Shown here one piece after another: positions 13,427-26,347 of a stretch of DNA of 64,000 nucleotides. This DNA is from Mangifera indica (taxonomy: Eukaryota > Streptophyta > Magnoliopsida > Sapindales > Anacardiaceae). The notes beneath the pieces were generated by a model. That model was not told where the DNA came from. It saw only the letters and a list, made by a program, of their open reading frames with translations, and ran no database searches. Where the stretch lies: contig NC_058143.1 of NCBI RefSeq assembly GCF_011075055.1, positions 16,318,930-16,382,929 of the forward strand, read 5' to 3'. How positions within the stretch are numbered: the first letter of the stretch is position 1; every line of letters begins with the position of its first letter. The translations under genes were made by a program, and so were the position numbers.

Positions 13427-13984
13427 TTTAAAATTAATTATAAGTATTTAAGAATCATGTAGTATATTCGTTTAAGAATAACATTTGAAAATTAAAAATT
13501 GGTTTGATATTTATATTTGAATTATAATTTATTAAATTTCATATTCAATGCAAGTATTTAATAACTTTTATCATGATAAAAGTAGAACTTAAATTAATGC
13601 ATACATAGATTATGATCAAAATAAATTAACATGAAAGTTTATGTAGACAATTATTTTGAAAAAAATTATTTTAGATAATGCCATTTGGGGCATTGTCTTA
13701 AAAAATAGCACAATTCTAAGGTAAAATTAAAAATTGTCGATAATTTAGGGACTTACACAAAATTAATTTATTTTTGGGCGTTAAAGATATCACCAAAACT
13801 CTAATTTAATACCAAAATTTGTCTCCACTTCTTCTATTTTAGCCCTAACTTTATGTCAACAAAATAGTGTTACAATCGCACCCTTTAAGCTTTGAAATTT
13901 TACATTCACCCTCTTACTCAAATTCTAGCATTATGATCTCGATTTTAAATAAGTAAGTCAGTTATATTGAGGTATATATACGAA

Positions 13985-14300
13985 CATTAACTTAGTTTAA
14001 ATTCAGTTCAAGTTTAACTATAACACTAAACCAAACTTGAGTTAAACTCAGTATTGTAATTAAGTTAAGATTGATTAAAATAATAATATTTTAATATATA
14101 TTAATAAAAATATTATTATTTTAACTTATTCAAATTGAGTTTTTACATGCTCATAAGCTTTGCGAATCGAACACTCCTAAGATCAATGATATAAAACCTT
14201 TAAACTTGAACTCAAATTCATCTAAGTTAAATTCATTTCAAGCTTATTCAAGTTGAGTTATCAAATGAACTTACACCAATTTGACTCGAATCTAACTCTA
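13985..14300. repeat. Diverged dispersed repeat of AAGTTTGAGTT / CTCAAACTTG type
   Basis: Repeated variants of AGTTCAAGTTTAACT, CAAACTTGAGTTAAACTC and TTCAAGTTGAGTT resemble blocks at 25085-25450 and 47384-48040. This is a decayed interspersed repeat of unknown class. Boundaries are approximate. Confidence 0.4.
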
Positions 14301-14639
14301 AGTTTATTGTGCATATTTTCAAATGTTGAAAATGAGTTTTAAACTTGTTTATTTATGATTAATTTTGTCATAGTTTAATATGTTAGTCATATCCGAATAA
14401 TTCTTAAAAATTTAGTCAATTTAAGAACTTTTTAATTGTATCATTTTAATTAATTATCCTAAATTAAAATAATATCTTTAATCATTTTCTAATTTTATAT
14501 TTAAATAATATTTTTGAAAAAAAAATTCAGAACTCATTTTTACCACACAATTTTCTAATATACCTTATATAAAAACGATTAATTATAATTTAAATTCATG
14601 GAAAACATTAGCAGAATAAACCTAGAAAACCTTGAATTT

Positions 14640-14940
14640 AGTGTATATAGTTATCGATATCTTATGGTACATAATATATATCATACAATATAATATAGAT
14701 GAAAAACGATCCATATCATAAAATATATTATTATTAATATGATACAATAAACATATTATATGATATAATATATATTATTTATATGAATTAATATACTTTT
14801 TACAGAAAGTGATAATATAGTTCAATATATATAATAAATTTTAAATTTTTAAAGATGTTTGTGATATTTATCAAAATAATGATGTGTTAATTATATACTT
14901 TTTAAATTCAATATATGATATATAAAATTAAGTTTTTAAT
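14640..14940. repeat. AT-rich TATGATACAATA-type low-complexity repeat
   Basis: Many variants of ATATATCATACAATATAATA and TATGATATAATATATAT occur here, and a related stretch lies at about 62030-62290. No gene or clear element ends are seen. Confidence 0.5.
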
Positions 14941-15027
14941 ATATGATTAGACTATTATAATGTTATAATAGAAAAAGTTTACACAAATTTTAATACATAA
15001 ACTCCTAAAAAATGAAAATGGAGGCTT

Positions 15028-15070
15028 TTGGGCCTTGAACGTTGGGCTTTTCTCCAAACAGTTAGCCCAA
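15028..15070 (+). promoter_or_regulatory. Cluster of site II (TGGGCY) promoter motifs
   Basis: TGGGCC at 15029-15034, TGGGCT at 15043-15048 and the reverse form AGCCCA near 15064-15069 sit about 120-160 bp before the first exon of the RING gene. Such clusters are known TCP-factor sites in plant housekeeping and proliferation gene promoters. The function here is inferred. Confidence 0.55.
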
Positions 15071-15179
15071 GATTGCCACAAAATGAGATATAAACAAACA
15101 CTATGCGCTAAACCTGACCCGGACCAATCCATCGCCGATCGGTGCAAAGCTCGGAACGCAGAGCATATTAAGAGTAGAT

Positions 15180-15231
15180 AGTGTATGGCATTGCCTTCGT
15201 TCCTCTTCAATTCAATCGCCAACAACATCTG
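15180..15231 (+). other. Probable non-coding first exon of the RING-finger gene
   Basis: A pyrimidine-rich leader ends at 15231 before GTAATT, a plausible donor. An ATG at 15185 reads into the donor, but joining either plausible acceptor (after 16440 or after 16468) gives an early stop, so it is treated as an upstream ATG. The leader intron to the coding exon would be about 1.2 kb. The transcription start is not determined. Confidence 0.5.
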
Positions 15232-16489
15232 GTAATTTATCTTTTATTTATTTATTTATCTATCTAATTTTTTCTTTTTATTTATTTAATTGTATAACCA
15301 AAAATTTCTGGCTTTTAATATTCAGAATTTTGATTTTGAACTTTCTTGTAATTATTATTATTCGATGAATTTTTCATCGGGATCTTTCCTTTGATGCTCG
15401 GCAAGAAAGCGCATATTTTTATTTTACATATTTTCTATTTTTTCCATGTTATCCAAAATAATTTAAATTTAAATATATATTATGCCTACTTCGTTAGATT
15501 TTAATTGAGATTTGACATAAATTCTTTTGTGTTATTATTATGATATATTTTATTTTTTTTTTTTTTTCAAATTTCAGTGAATTGTATAAATGGGTATGTC
15601 GAATATCGTTGCTGCACATTAAAGTATGATTTTTTTTTTTAAAAAATTATTTTGTCGGTCATTTTGATTTGTTATATAGTTATGAATTTTATTGTGAATT
15701 CATCTTCCGGGTATATGTTATTTGTGAGTTGCATGATCAAAATGTCTTCTTTATCGTTAAATATTTATGTTTAATCGTTAATTTTGCGTGTTTAGATTAT
15801 CAGCTGTTTCATTGATTGGCATTCTAGGGCATTTAAATTAATTCTTAGGGTTTTCTTATTAATATTAGCGATGTTGTTTCTACTTATCATTATGTACATT
15901 TATCATATTTATTAATTTGGATGCAGTTTTGGTATTCCTTGTTCATTCATTTATAGTTAAATATTATGAGCTTGAGTAGTACCACTTCTCAATTTGTTTA
16001 TGTTATTAGCTGTGCTTGTTATTGAATTTTTCATTATGATCGTGTTTTTTTCTGCTTTGGATTTTAAAATTTATCTGTTTATAGGTTATCTTTTCCTTCT
16101 TGTTATTGCTTTAAGTTTTCTTAAGTATCAGTATCTGATCAGCATAAATTTTGATAGTAAGCTTTCTTGAAAGTAGCCTCAAGCCCTTCTGGATCACTTT
16201 TTGATGTATGTGTAATTCTTTTGGTTCATATTTTGATTGTTCAATGCTTACTATTTTTCATCTAGTAGCTTATATTTGGAGAAATGTGAATGCATTTTTT
16301 CTTTGTGTGGTTTATGTTGTGGAAACTCAACATTTTTATACTTTCCAAGGTAAAAATCTCTAATTTTGTTAATAATTTGTGTAACACTTTTCTATTAATA
16401 GCAATTATCATGATTGTTAAGTTTCATTTTAGCCAAACAGTTGCTAAATTTTGAGTGTGCATAACCAGGAAAATTTGAAGCAAAGGAAT

Positions 16490-19400
16490 ATGGAACACAT
16501 GGATTTTGATCAGGTAGTAGACATTCCTGACACTCCTGATAGATCAGCCACTCGGAATATTAATGCTGGGGATTCTGTTGGGAAAGAAAGTAAGTTTGCC
16601 TTAACCGGACACTTGAGAAATCCTGATTTTGTGGATGAAGGATGTTTAAATCATCCAAGGCCTAGAAGCCGGTTGGTTAGTGAAAATGGGCAAAATAGAA
16701 GACTTCATATACATCCTTTGAGAAATACCAGCAATGTTAATAAAATTGAGCATTGCAGTAACTCCATCACTTTATCTCCATCTGAAAATCCTCATGCTTC
16801 CAGAAATGTTTCTCTATTTCGGAGAACGGTAATAGATGAGAAAACAAAGCATGAGACCAGGAACACACAACACATGAATGAGGGAAAACTGTTGTGCTCG
16901 AAATTTCCTTCTAAATCATCAACTCCTCGAGAAGATAATACTAGGGTAGATTTAAGTGAACAGAATGGGAATGAAAAAATATGCCAAATGGCTTTATCAC
17001 ATGGTAAATCGAAAGATCTTCCTTCTAAAGAGATAAGGGAAGGTCAAAATGTGGCCACTGGTGTTTCTTTGTATTGGCCCCTAAATGTTCCTAAGACATC
17101 CAGAGTTTCTGGTAAGGGGAAGGAAAAGATAGGGGATAATACAAACAATGGTTCTGCCTCAGTTACTCATCATGGAAAAGTGATTGATCTTTCTGATGGT
17201 TCTCCACATAGCCATAGAAAACAAATGCCTACATATCATCATTCTCTTCTGTCACCAAGATGTAATGGGCAAAAAAAATTGGTTAGAAATGGGTGTATCT
17301 CTCCACATAATATTGAAGTTAGGGCTAAACAATTAGCTGAGTGTTCCCAAAATTGCTCTGAAGGCGCTGAAAAAGGTCATACTAGGGATGTGGTTTCTGG
17401 TGGTTCAGGTATTATTGATATCAGTGATATAGTTGCTGAAGGCAACAGTTCTAATAGATCTAAAGGGATAATGAACCATCCTTCAACGTTAAAGGAGCGT
17501 AATCCAAAAATTATTCAACTGTCTGGCAGGTAATGTGTGTACATTATTTTAGATGTCTTTGTTTTTATTGAAAGATTGTTTTTTATTATTATTCTCCATG
17601 ATTGCTATTTTGTTTTACACACATGGAGCTGATAATCCTTGATTTGAGAGTTTTATAGGGTTGAGTGACTGCTCTCAGTTATCTTTGTGTCTTTTTGGCA
17701 CCTCAATGGGGATTGTTTGTATTGGATTTGTTTTCATACATATGTATACATGCGCGCGCGCACACACACACACTCTCATAATCACCTTTGGATTTTTATA
17801 TGAAAAATATCATTTCGGTGCAATGAGTGAATCCAATGGTATTCAAGCATGGTCCTCGTATAATCATATCAAGACAGTACTAACTAGAGAACCACTATGT
17901 ATATTATATATAATTTTTCTGTTATTTGGATATCTTAATATTTTTTACTATCAAGACCTTATAATTGATATCATTTCAGTCCAATGAGTCGATCCAGCGG
18001 TATTCAAGCACAGTCTTGATATTATTATATTAGGACAGTCCTAACTAGAGAATTTCCCTCTGTGTGTGTGTGTGTGTGTGTGTAATTTGAGAACCTAACT
18101 TTTCATATTGAGAGCAGTCATTCTTTTGTGAGTTGTAGATGAGTTAATGTAATTAGCCTTTAAATCAATTAACTGTGGTTATATTATTTACCACATTTGC
18201 ATTAGTTTTAAATTCTTTTCTGATAATTTGCTATGGCTTCATGTGCCGATTGACTTGTTTCACTATTAACTATGAAGAACCGCTATAAATACTAAATTAT
18301 TAATGTGATTCCAAAGCAGTCTGAGCCTGTGCAAATTGTGTGTTGGTATAGCAGATCTGGTCCTAGTATTTGCATGTAAATGATATAAGGTCATGTCCCT
18401 GCTAACCTGTCTGAAATATTCCATTTGTTGTGCTCATGGTGTTAATCAACTTGAGTCCTCACTAATAAATAAACTGATACATCATTTGATCACTTCCTTA
18501 TCTGGGTTGTTCATGGTATCCTGCGTCCAACTATGCATTGTCAAACTATTTTTCTCTTTTATGATTATTATTTGTTATCTATTTATCAGCATAGATTTTG
18601 AAGGGTTTGAGGTGCCGTAGAATAGAAGTGTAGAGAAACAGAATTTGATGTGATGTTGTTAAATTCTTTTAGTCTCTTTTTTATGCTTATTTAGTTTTTC
18701 TCTTATTTTGTTTGTGTTTATTTTTCCAAACTATTTGATATGAACGTTTTAGTTGGAGTTGTTTAAATTTTGGCACATAAAAAGTATTACCTATAGTAAA
18801 CAGAAAAGTTTATTAAATATGTGATCTCAGACAGTATGGCTCATATCTGTATATACTGATGCTACTAATAAGCATGGTGGCCCAGTTGTCTTTAACTTAT
18901 GTGCCAGACCCTAAAGCATGTTTTGTTTCTGCACCAGTTCTGCAGCTATTAATGAAGTCAATGGCAATGGTCAAGCCAGTGGAGATGCATTGGAATGCTT
19001 TGAAGGGTTAGGGGGATGGAGAAGCACACGCTATTGGCCAAAGAAGGTAGACCAGCCAAAGTGTGATGCAACTGGATCTCACTTGAGGAGAAATGGTGAT
19101 GTTGGGTGCTCTGAGATTAAACAACAAATTAGGGATAACTGGAGTAGAAAAAACTATGGAACTGGAGATCAGACTTCATCTGAAACAGCTTCTGGGCTTG
19201 TGTCAGAGCCGATCCAAGTGAGTGAACCACATAGAGTTGCTAAAACTCTGACTAAAAGGCAAAAAAAGCATGAATCAACTTCAAGAAATCAAACCGAAAG
19301 CTCTAGAACAGTTTCCGATGACTCAGAAATTATTTTTCTTTGTTCTTCTGGTGAATCATCCATGGCAAGATCATCCAGAAGCCAGATTCATCAACATCAG

Positions 19401-22400
19401 GGCACTTTGGATATTGATGTGTTGTCAAATGAGATGAGACAAAGTGATTCCCAAGAAATAGGTTGCTCTGACAATGATCACTCAGATGCTAGAGCTAGAC
19501 AGTTTGAAGCAGATGAGATGTTGGCTCGTGAACTCCAAGAACAATTGTACCATGAGTTGCCTTTATTTGGTGGTGGTGAGGTATGTCTCCCTAATTAGGG
19601 ATGCCTTTTTTGGTGTGATTCAATCCTTTAGATGCTTTAGGTTTTCATGTTCCTTGACTTCAAACAGATTGATGAGCACATAGCACTAATGCTGCAGCAA
19701 GAGGAGGATGTATTCCCTTTTTCTAATCAAAATCCCAATGCGTTGCGTCCTGTAAGTTAATTTATTTTTGTGTTGCTAATAACATGACAATGAGCATTTA
19801 ATTCATATTAATGACTGGATGACTAGATTTTCTTGAAATATTGTGGTTTTTGTGTAGTAATGAACCTGTGGCTGGTACAGTTCCAGACATCTATACTAAA
19901 AATAACAAAACTGTGTTTTGTTTGATTCTTTTATCTTTGCCATGGCTGTTAACAGAGCCATTAATAAACTTGACAAATATCAGGAATTTTCTAAATTTAT
20001 GATTAAAATTTAATAAAATGGGTTGTGAGGTGTAGCACAGGTGACTTTTCTCTGGACCTCTTGATTTTGTACCTTGAAAGCAAGCATTTATTCTTTTGTT
20101 CCAGACAGTAGCATGGTAAAAATTTGTTATGGTGTGACATGTTTAACATATGTAATGTTATTCCGGTGTGAAAATTTTGTGTAATGCCACCATTTCTAGC
20201 TTTCTATACTTTATACAATACTTATTTGGTACACAGTGCATGGTTAAGGGACACTCATTTTGATTTTATGATAAACTATGGATTATTTTGAGAGATGGAA
20301 CATAGTGATCTCAAAAATTCAGGCAGAATGGATTTCTTTGGGGTTAATTTTAGTATCTATGTTATTTCAGTAGGCCTTTCCCCCTTATTTTACTTTCTGA
20401 TTCTTGTTGGTTCCATTTTAATAATAATATGATATGTTTTATGTATTTTGGATAGAGAGAAAGAAAGATGTTATATTGTTTCTGTGGAATCTAATAAAAT
20501 ATCTTTTTGAGTTTTCATGTGCTTGTATTTGAATAGGATCTTTATTTGGCATTGCCCAAAGGGTTTGCAGTTAAATCAATAACTTATTTAGTTGATTCTG
20601 ATTGCGTAATCAGAAAAATGAAGATAATTGTATACATATCACATCTATGAAAGAAGGCAATCACATCTTTAAGCAAAAGCTTTAAATTCTTCTGAGAGAT
20701 TGACACAGTATATCTTCAGTTAACTGGGAAAAGGGTAGTAAATACTGCTTGTAGAAGACGAATCAGACAGCTCAAACTAAAATTGGACTCATGACTATGC
20801 TGTCGAGAGCAAATTTGAGAAATTCTAGAATTACCTTGAAGCTAAAATTAAGAACCAAACAAGTAGCTTAACAGGTCTAAGTTAGATTTCAACTGAGACT
20901 TTTAAATTTATTTTTATGACTGGAGATCCTCTCTTGTCTCCCAAATCTTCTGTGATTTACATCCTATGCAACCGATATTGAATTGTGTAATTTTAAAAAA
21001 TTGTTGTGGAAAAGTAAATATGTTCCTTCAGTGTTGTACCATTTTCTTTTGTTTTCTATTTTTCAGAAGACTATACCTTGACGTTCTGATAATTGTGTAA
21101 ATTTTCTATAGTATAATGTGACATTTATGTATTTTGCCTTCTTATATAGAGAACGCCAATCCATTCATATAGACAGCCTCAGTCACGGCTCTTACAGAAT
21201 TCCTCAAATAGGAGGGCAACTCGAGCCAGAGTTCACACTTCTAATGGAGTGGCACAGTTGAGGAGTCGTTTAAGCAATCGACCTCGTGCAGCACCATCCA
21301 GAGCTAGGAATTTTCAGTTTCCTTTGGACATGGACATAGACATGGTATAATTTCTTTTCCCATTTTTTCCCAGTCCCTTGCTTGTGTTATTTATTTATAA
21401 TTATGCTGTCTTTTTCGCTCATCTCAATTCTATGTGATGGAGTGCAAACAGAAGAGAAGTTGATTGTAAAGTTGGACTCAATGTCACTTGCGCATATGAT
21501 CAGATGAATAAATGTTTTATTGCCACTTTAATGTTTTAATGAGATATGTGAAGATTTAACGCTAAAAGAGATGAGCTCAGCAAGAGTAATAAATGAATGA
21601 ATCTAAGCATCGTATGCATTAGCCAAAACTACAGTGGTAATCTTGGTTACATTGGTTTCTGAAAAACATGTTTTAATGGGTAGGTGCTCTTTTTTTGGGA
21701 GTATGTAATCTTAGATGCCTGTCCTTATGATGTGAATTCAGTTCTCTGAAAATTTATCATAGTTGTCAGTGTAAGTTCTTTAGACATGTTTGAAAGATCT
21801 TAATTATCTGCTTTGAAGTATGCATACTAATATTTTGGGGTGAATTTTTTTTAAAAATAGCTTTTTATGAACACCCTTGTGGTGAATACCATCTTGAATC
21901 CTATCAGTGATTGTTGAAGCTATACTAAAAGTTGGGGTATTAAAAATATCTTTGTTCAGACTGTAGCTCTTTTCTATCTTTGTCTGATCTCATTTTATAT
22001 TTTTCATTCCTTTATGAGCTAGTAACATACATGTAGTTATTGAACCTTTTCAGTTTTCACCAAGTTTCTGCTGCTTTCTACTTGTTATACTGATTACAAG
22101 GCTTTGTAATAATATGATACTTGTCCACTTTGCAAAGTGGACAATCAGTTAGGGTATGCTGACCTTATGGCCAAAGTGGATTGTCTGTTGGAGAATGAGG
22201 GGAAAGTGTGTTGATTTATAAGTTTATAAGGTTTTACCACATTACATAACATTAGGTGAGCCGAATGTGAAAACTGATACTTTGATTTCTCGTGCAGAGA
22301 ATTGACATGTTGGAAGCATTGGAGGCTGCAGTTGGGAATTTTACAGATAGAGGAGCAGCCAGCCGCATCTCTCAACTTCAGCGTGATTTCAATGAGTAAT

Positions 22401-24015
22401 GTCTTCTTCTATTTGTTAATAAATTTGCATTCTCTCAACTTCATTTGTTGATATTTTTATAAATATATGGAGTTTTTTTTCTCTATTATAAAAATTCATT
22501 ACCTTTTTTACTGAGGTGTGCAAATCCAAGAATACGTTACTAGATCACTTTCATTTGAATGGATGACAATGTCTTTTGTAAAATTTCTCACAAGTTTTTC
22601 AAAATATCCTTCAGAGGGATTATATGGTCATATCTGCTACTGTTTATACTGATATCTTGAATTGGTAACTAGGAGCGTTTACATATTTTGGTGTTCATTT
22701 GGGCATATTGGACTGAGTCAGGACAGAATTTGATGTAAAATAACAATTTTACTAGGTATTATTTGGTTGAGATTCGATAAGAACTGGTGTAGGAACACGC
22801 ACCTTGATTTAGATTTTAGGGTAGCACTATGTTTTGCTCTGAACTTATGAAGAATTATAAAACACTAAGGTATTGGTTTCTTTACCTTGTAAATTGTGTA
22901 GGAGAGTTGGAGGATTGCCCTGCATTGCTTCCAACTGTTGCTCCTTTAAGTCAGAAAAAATTATTTGTAGTTCAAGGGTCAACATTTTGGTGATGTTAAA
23001 AAGACTTTTTGGAGTTCTGTTACATTGTGTATTCTTATTTTTTGTAGATGTAACTTGTTTGTTTTCATCTGCTATACTGTTATATATTATTTTTGCATTC
23101 TGAACTACTATATAATTCTTTAGAAATTTCAATCCCATTGCCCCTTTTTCCATGGTTTTTATCTTTTTAGGTAAGAGATGCATGTGTTCCTAAGTGATCT
23201 GGCTGTTTCTATCAATCATTGGTTTGTCTTCTGGTTATGACAGAAAGGGTGTGAATACCAAAGTAATAATATATGAAGCTCAACGATGAATGCCCAAAAC
23301 TTTAAAATATGCCTTTTAGTCACCATAATGTCAGATCATAAAAGTATGGGTAGCCATTTTCAAGCTGCATGGTTTCTTGTTCAGATGTGTTTTATTCTTT
23401 TATAAACTGAAAGTGGAAAATAAATAGCAAACATATGGACAAAGTTGGCATAGAATAGTCAACCCCTTTCTTATAGTTAAAGAAGTGAAATATTGAAGTT
23501 TATCTTGCCTCCATTTTTTCTCTTGCAGGAATGATTATGAGATGTTGTTGGCCCTTGATGACAATAATAACCAAAATGGTGCATCTGACAGTCAGATCAA
23601 TAGTTTGCCGCTGTCCACGGTACAGGTAATTTTCCTTGTATGTGAGTTTAGAAAACCCATTTCAATACTAGGCGGTCTTTCTTCTTTTATTAAAGGCTGA
23701 TATCTGAGTAGTCATCTGGTATCAGATTTATTTGCTAATTTCTATCTTTCACTGTGTTTGTCAACACAGACTGAAAATTTGGAAGAGTCGTGTGCAATTT
23801 GTCTTGATGCCCCAACTATTGGAGAAACCATACGGCACCTTCCTTGCTTGCACAAATTTCACAAAGCTGTAAGAATCTCATCTCCACAATTTCATGTACT
23901 TTCAAGTAACATAGATCATTAAACATATTATTGTTCTGATTTGTTGTGGCAGTGTATTGATCCATGGCTCAGCAGGAAACCGTCCTGTCCAGTTTGCAAG
24001 TCATCGATAACTTGA
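16490..24015 (+). CDS. RING-H2 E3 ubiquitin ligase, SUMO-targeted type candidate (772 aa)
   Basis: Coding exons: 16490-17529, 18938-19580, 19668-19751, 21150-21344, 22298-22395, 23529-23625, 23770-23868, 23953-24015. They total 2319 nt and the phases agree. The C-terminus is a complete C3H2C3 RING: Cys727, Cys730, Cys745, His747, His750, Cys753, Cys764 and Cys767, followed only by KSSIT. The rest is largely hydrophilic and disordered, with four hydrophobic cores next to acidic or Ser residues that look like SUMO-interacting motifs: VVDIPD (residues 9-14), VIDLSD (231-236), IIDISDIV (about 308-315) and [10 protein letters not shown] (477-486). A charged helix around 536-555 ([19 protein letters not shown]) and an Arg-rich block (about 600-640) follow. 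RING-H2 proteins recruit E2 enzymes; the SUMO link is inferred. The ATG at 16490 is the first in frame after the likely acceptor. Closest named relative not determined. Confidence 0.9.
17749..17775. repeat. Compound (GC)n(AC)n microsatellite
   Basis: A GCGCGCGC run passes directly into ACACACACAC within the first intron inside the RING-gene coding region. Alternating purine-pyrimidine sequence of this kind is length-variable. Confidence 0.85.
17813..18083. repeat. 161-bp direct duplication and (GT)n run in a RING-gene intron
   Basis: TTTCGGTGCAATGAGTG (17813) and TTTCAGTCCAATGAGTC (about 17974) start two related copies. Each runs through a GTATTCAAGCA block to CTAACTAGAGAA. The second copy ends in a (TG)n microsatellite at about 18060-18083. 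This is an intronic duplication with moderate divergence. Confidence 0.8.
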
Positions 24016-24663
24016 TTAGTTCGGGAATTTCTTTTACAAGTGTACCCAAAGGTTATAATTGTTATGTTCCCTTTTGCATTCTTAAATTCCTACAAAAAAA
24101 AAAAAAAAGTGCTTAAGGTTTAACTTTTTGGGTGATTCTAGTACTTCTTTTAGTTTGATCTTTGAAGTAATTTCTCCAGTAACTTCTGTCCTGGGGAAAA
24201 TTGCAAAACATAGTGATATTAAATAGTCATGAATTTTAGTTTTTGATGGTATTGATGAGGTTGCTACATCTGTCTTGGTGGCATTTTCTGTGTAGCTGGT
24301 AGATTGGGTTGAACTGACCCAAGTGCCGGTCTTACCTAGATCAAATGCTCGATCAATCTTGGACAGACGATGTCGATCCAGAAGCCTAGGCTGGTCACAA
24401 AAGTGATCTGGATTGGAGTCTGATTCAAGAGTGCTATGACATTCTGTTCGAATGGGTGTTGAATGGCTATTCTGGAAAAAATATATTTTGCTCATCCCGA
24501 TATTCAGGAAGCAAGTGCAAAATGCACAGGCATGTCGTTTGTATTGTTGCCAATCTGGTTTTCGTAACTTCATCTGTACACCAACAGAATAAAGGCATGC
24601 ATCATAAAGTTACATTGAGCTGCAATGCAATATGTTGATGCCTGGACCTAGCTATTCACTTGT

Positions 24664-24757
24664 ATTAATTCTGTCATTCGTAAGTATGCTTTCATATTAT
24701 CATTTCTGGTATTAATACTGTCATTCGTAAGTATGCTTTCATATTATCATTTCTAGT
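24664..24757. repeat. 47-bp tandem duplication, two copies
   Basis: ATTAATTCTGTCATTCGTAA begins at 24664 and ATTAATACTGTCATTCGTAA at 24711. Both continue through TATGCTTTCATATTATCATT. The near identity suggests a recent event in the 3' flank of the RING gene. Confidence 0.9.
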
Positions 24758-25084
24758 CATTTGCTCACTAAGGTAGGAAAGGGAGTGAATTCAGAAAGTA
24801 CAACACAACTTTAAGAAGTCTTTTAGATAATGATACACGTGTATTTAATTGTATACTTAAAAAAGTATGTATTGATAAATGAATTTGTTGATTGGGATAG
24901 AAGGATTTTTCTTTCAATTGCCTAAAATGAGAGAAAGTAAAAAGTTTTCTTTAATTGGACAAAACCAACAACCATGTGTAATCATTTACCATTAAAATAC
25001 GTAAAGGTTATTATAGTAATATATTTTTTATTATTTAAATATTTTATTATTAACAATAATGTGACAAGTAATATAAGTTAGATT

Positions 25085-25450
25085 TAAATCGAATCGAGTC
25101 TGAATAAGATGAAATTTATTTTTGGCTCGGATTTGTTACACATGAAAAAACACTAGTTTGTGTTTGACTTGTTGCTTAATTTAAGAGTTCATATTCGATT
25201 CAAATTCGTGTAGATAGATTAAACACAGCTTGAGTTTACATGAGATGTTTGACTTGGTTTCCTTAGATGATATTGTTTCTTCTAATTTTTTTTTAATAAT
25301 GTGAACTATGCTTACCTCACAAATTGAGAATACCTTTGTCCAGGTTTAAGTTTGTTTTTCTTAGTACTCTTTAACTCATATTTGGGTTTGTGTTCATTTA
25401 TCTTATATTTGTATTTGGTCTCATTTTAAATTCGAATAAATTTATTTCGA
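25085..25450. repeat. Diverged dispersed repeat related to 47384-48040
   Basis: Blocks such as TTAAATCGAATCGAGTCTGA, GCTTGAGTTTAC and AAATTCGAATAAATTTATTT resemble the duplicated repeat at 47384-48040. The class is unknown and the boundaries are approximate. Confidence 0.35.
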
Positions 25451-26281
25451 ATCCAACCCTAAATATAAAAAGTAATCTAATTATCATTTTCGTCTTAATA
25501 TTAAAAAAATGTAATATTTAAAAATTATATATAAAAAATTTAAGTAAAATAATATTTTAGTATTTATTTATTATATTTAATTAAATATAATAATAATAAT
25601 TTGTATTTAATAATTTTTAAATAATTTATTAAATTATTATGCACAATTGTAATTTTTTTAAATATTAATCATATAACAAGCAAAAATTAAATAAGCTTTA
25701 TTTTTAAAATTCTTCTAATTTTAATAGAAGATCTTTATGATTAATACAACGTTTAAACGCCAATAAAAATTCTGTCGTTGATATTTAAGAAGTTTACATT
25801 CTCTTTGAAAATATGTATTAAATAATATTTAATAATATTCAGGCAACAAGCGGAAAGTTAGTTACGCATGGGCAGCATCATTGTTAGGTTTGCGTATACA
25901 TCATTTCTTCTTTTTGGCCCATCACCTCACCATTTCCCATTTTTTCTTACTCTACGCGCCTTTAAGCGCGTCTTCCCATGAGGCCACCACTATTTTTCCT
26001 TTTACAAATAACAAATATATATGGTTTATTTAATATTAACTTAAATACTTTCTTTTCTTGTGAAAAATTAAAAAAGGCTTTTAAATAAAATAGAAGATAC
26101 ACCTAAGGAAGAAAAGGAATGTGTTTGGGAACCTTTTTACATAAAGGAAAAAAAAAATTTTGATTCAGACAAATTCAAAGACACGCGTTGGAAGGGAGAG
26201 TGAAGAAGAAGAGAGTTGCATCACCGTTCATATCCATTCACTTCATGCCACGCATTTCAATAACATCTTCTGGAGTGTAGG

Positions 26282-26291
26282 TATTTAAATA
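26282..26291 (+). promoter_or_regulatory. Possible TATA box of the thiolase gene
   Basis: TATTTAAATA lies 57 bp before the thiolase ATG, followed by a pyrimidine-rich stretch (CCCCTCCCTTTTTCCTTC) typical of a plant start region. It would give a 5' UTR of only about 30 nt. Promoter identity is inferred from spacing only. Confidence 0.5.
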
Positions 26292-26347
26292 CAGCCCCTC
26301 CCTTTTTCCTTCAAAATGATCACAATAACTCATTCGACTCGTTGAAA

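Larger units (their letters stand above)
11549..15184. other. Intergenic region between divergent dehydratase and RING genes
   Basis: The interval holds the dehydratase 5' flank, a TA microsatellite near 11743-11765, two adjacent Mutator-like elements (11861-12639 and 12695-13426), a diverged dispersed repeat near 13985-14300, a very AT-rich stretch (14640-14940), and the RING-gene promoter motifs. The frame at 12941-13216 lies wholly inside the palindromic element and is not a gene. Confidence 0.75.
24016..26347. other. RING-gene 3' flank and thiolase promoter region
   Basis: The first several hundred bases are probably RING-gene 3' UTR. The opposite-strand frame at 24082-24573 shows no family features and starts at a poly-A/T run. 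A 47-bp tandem duplication sits at 24664-24757, a dispersed repeat fragment at about 25085-25450, and AT-rich sequence follows to about 25840. The last about 500 bp should hold the thiolase promoter. Confidence 0.55.

Noticed and set aside
15185..15231. ATG at 15185 as the RING protein start
   Set aside because: Joining this exon to either plausible acceptor before 16490 gives a stop within a few codons, so it is treated as an upstream ATG in the leader.
24082..24573. 163-codon minus-strand frame in the RING-gene 3' flank
   Set aside because: It begins at a poly-A/T tract, shows no domain, and overlaps the expected 3' UTR on the other strand.
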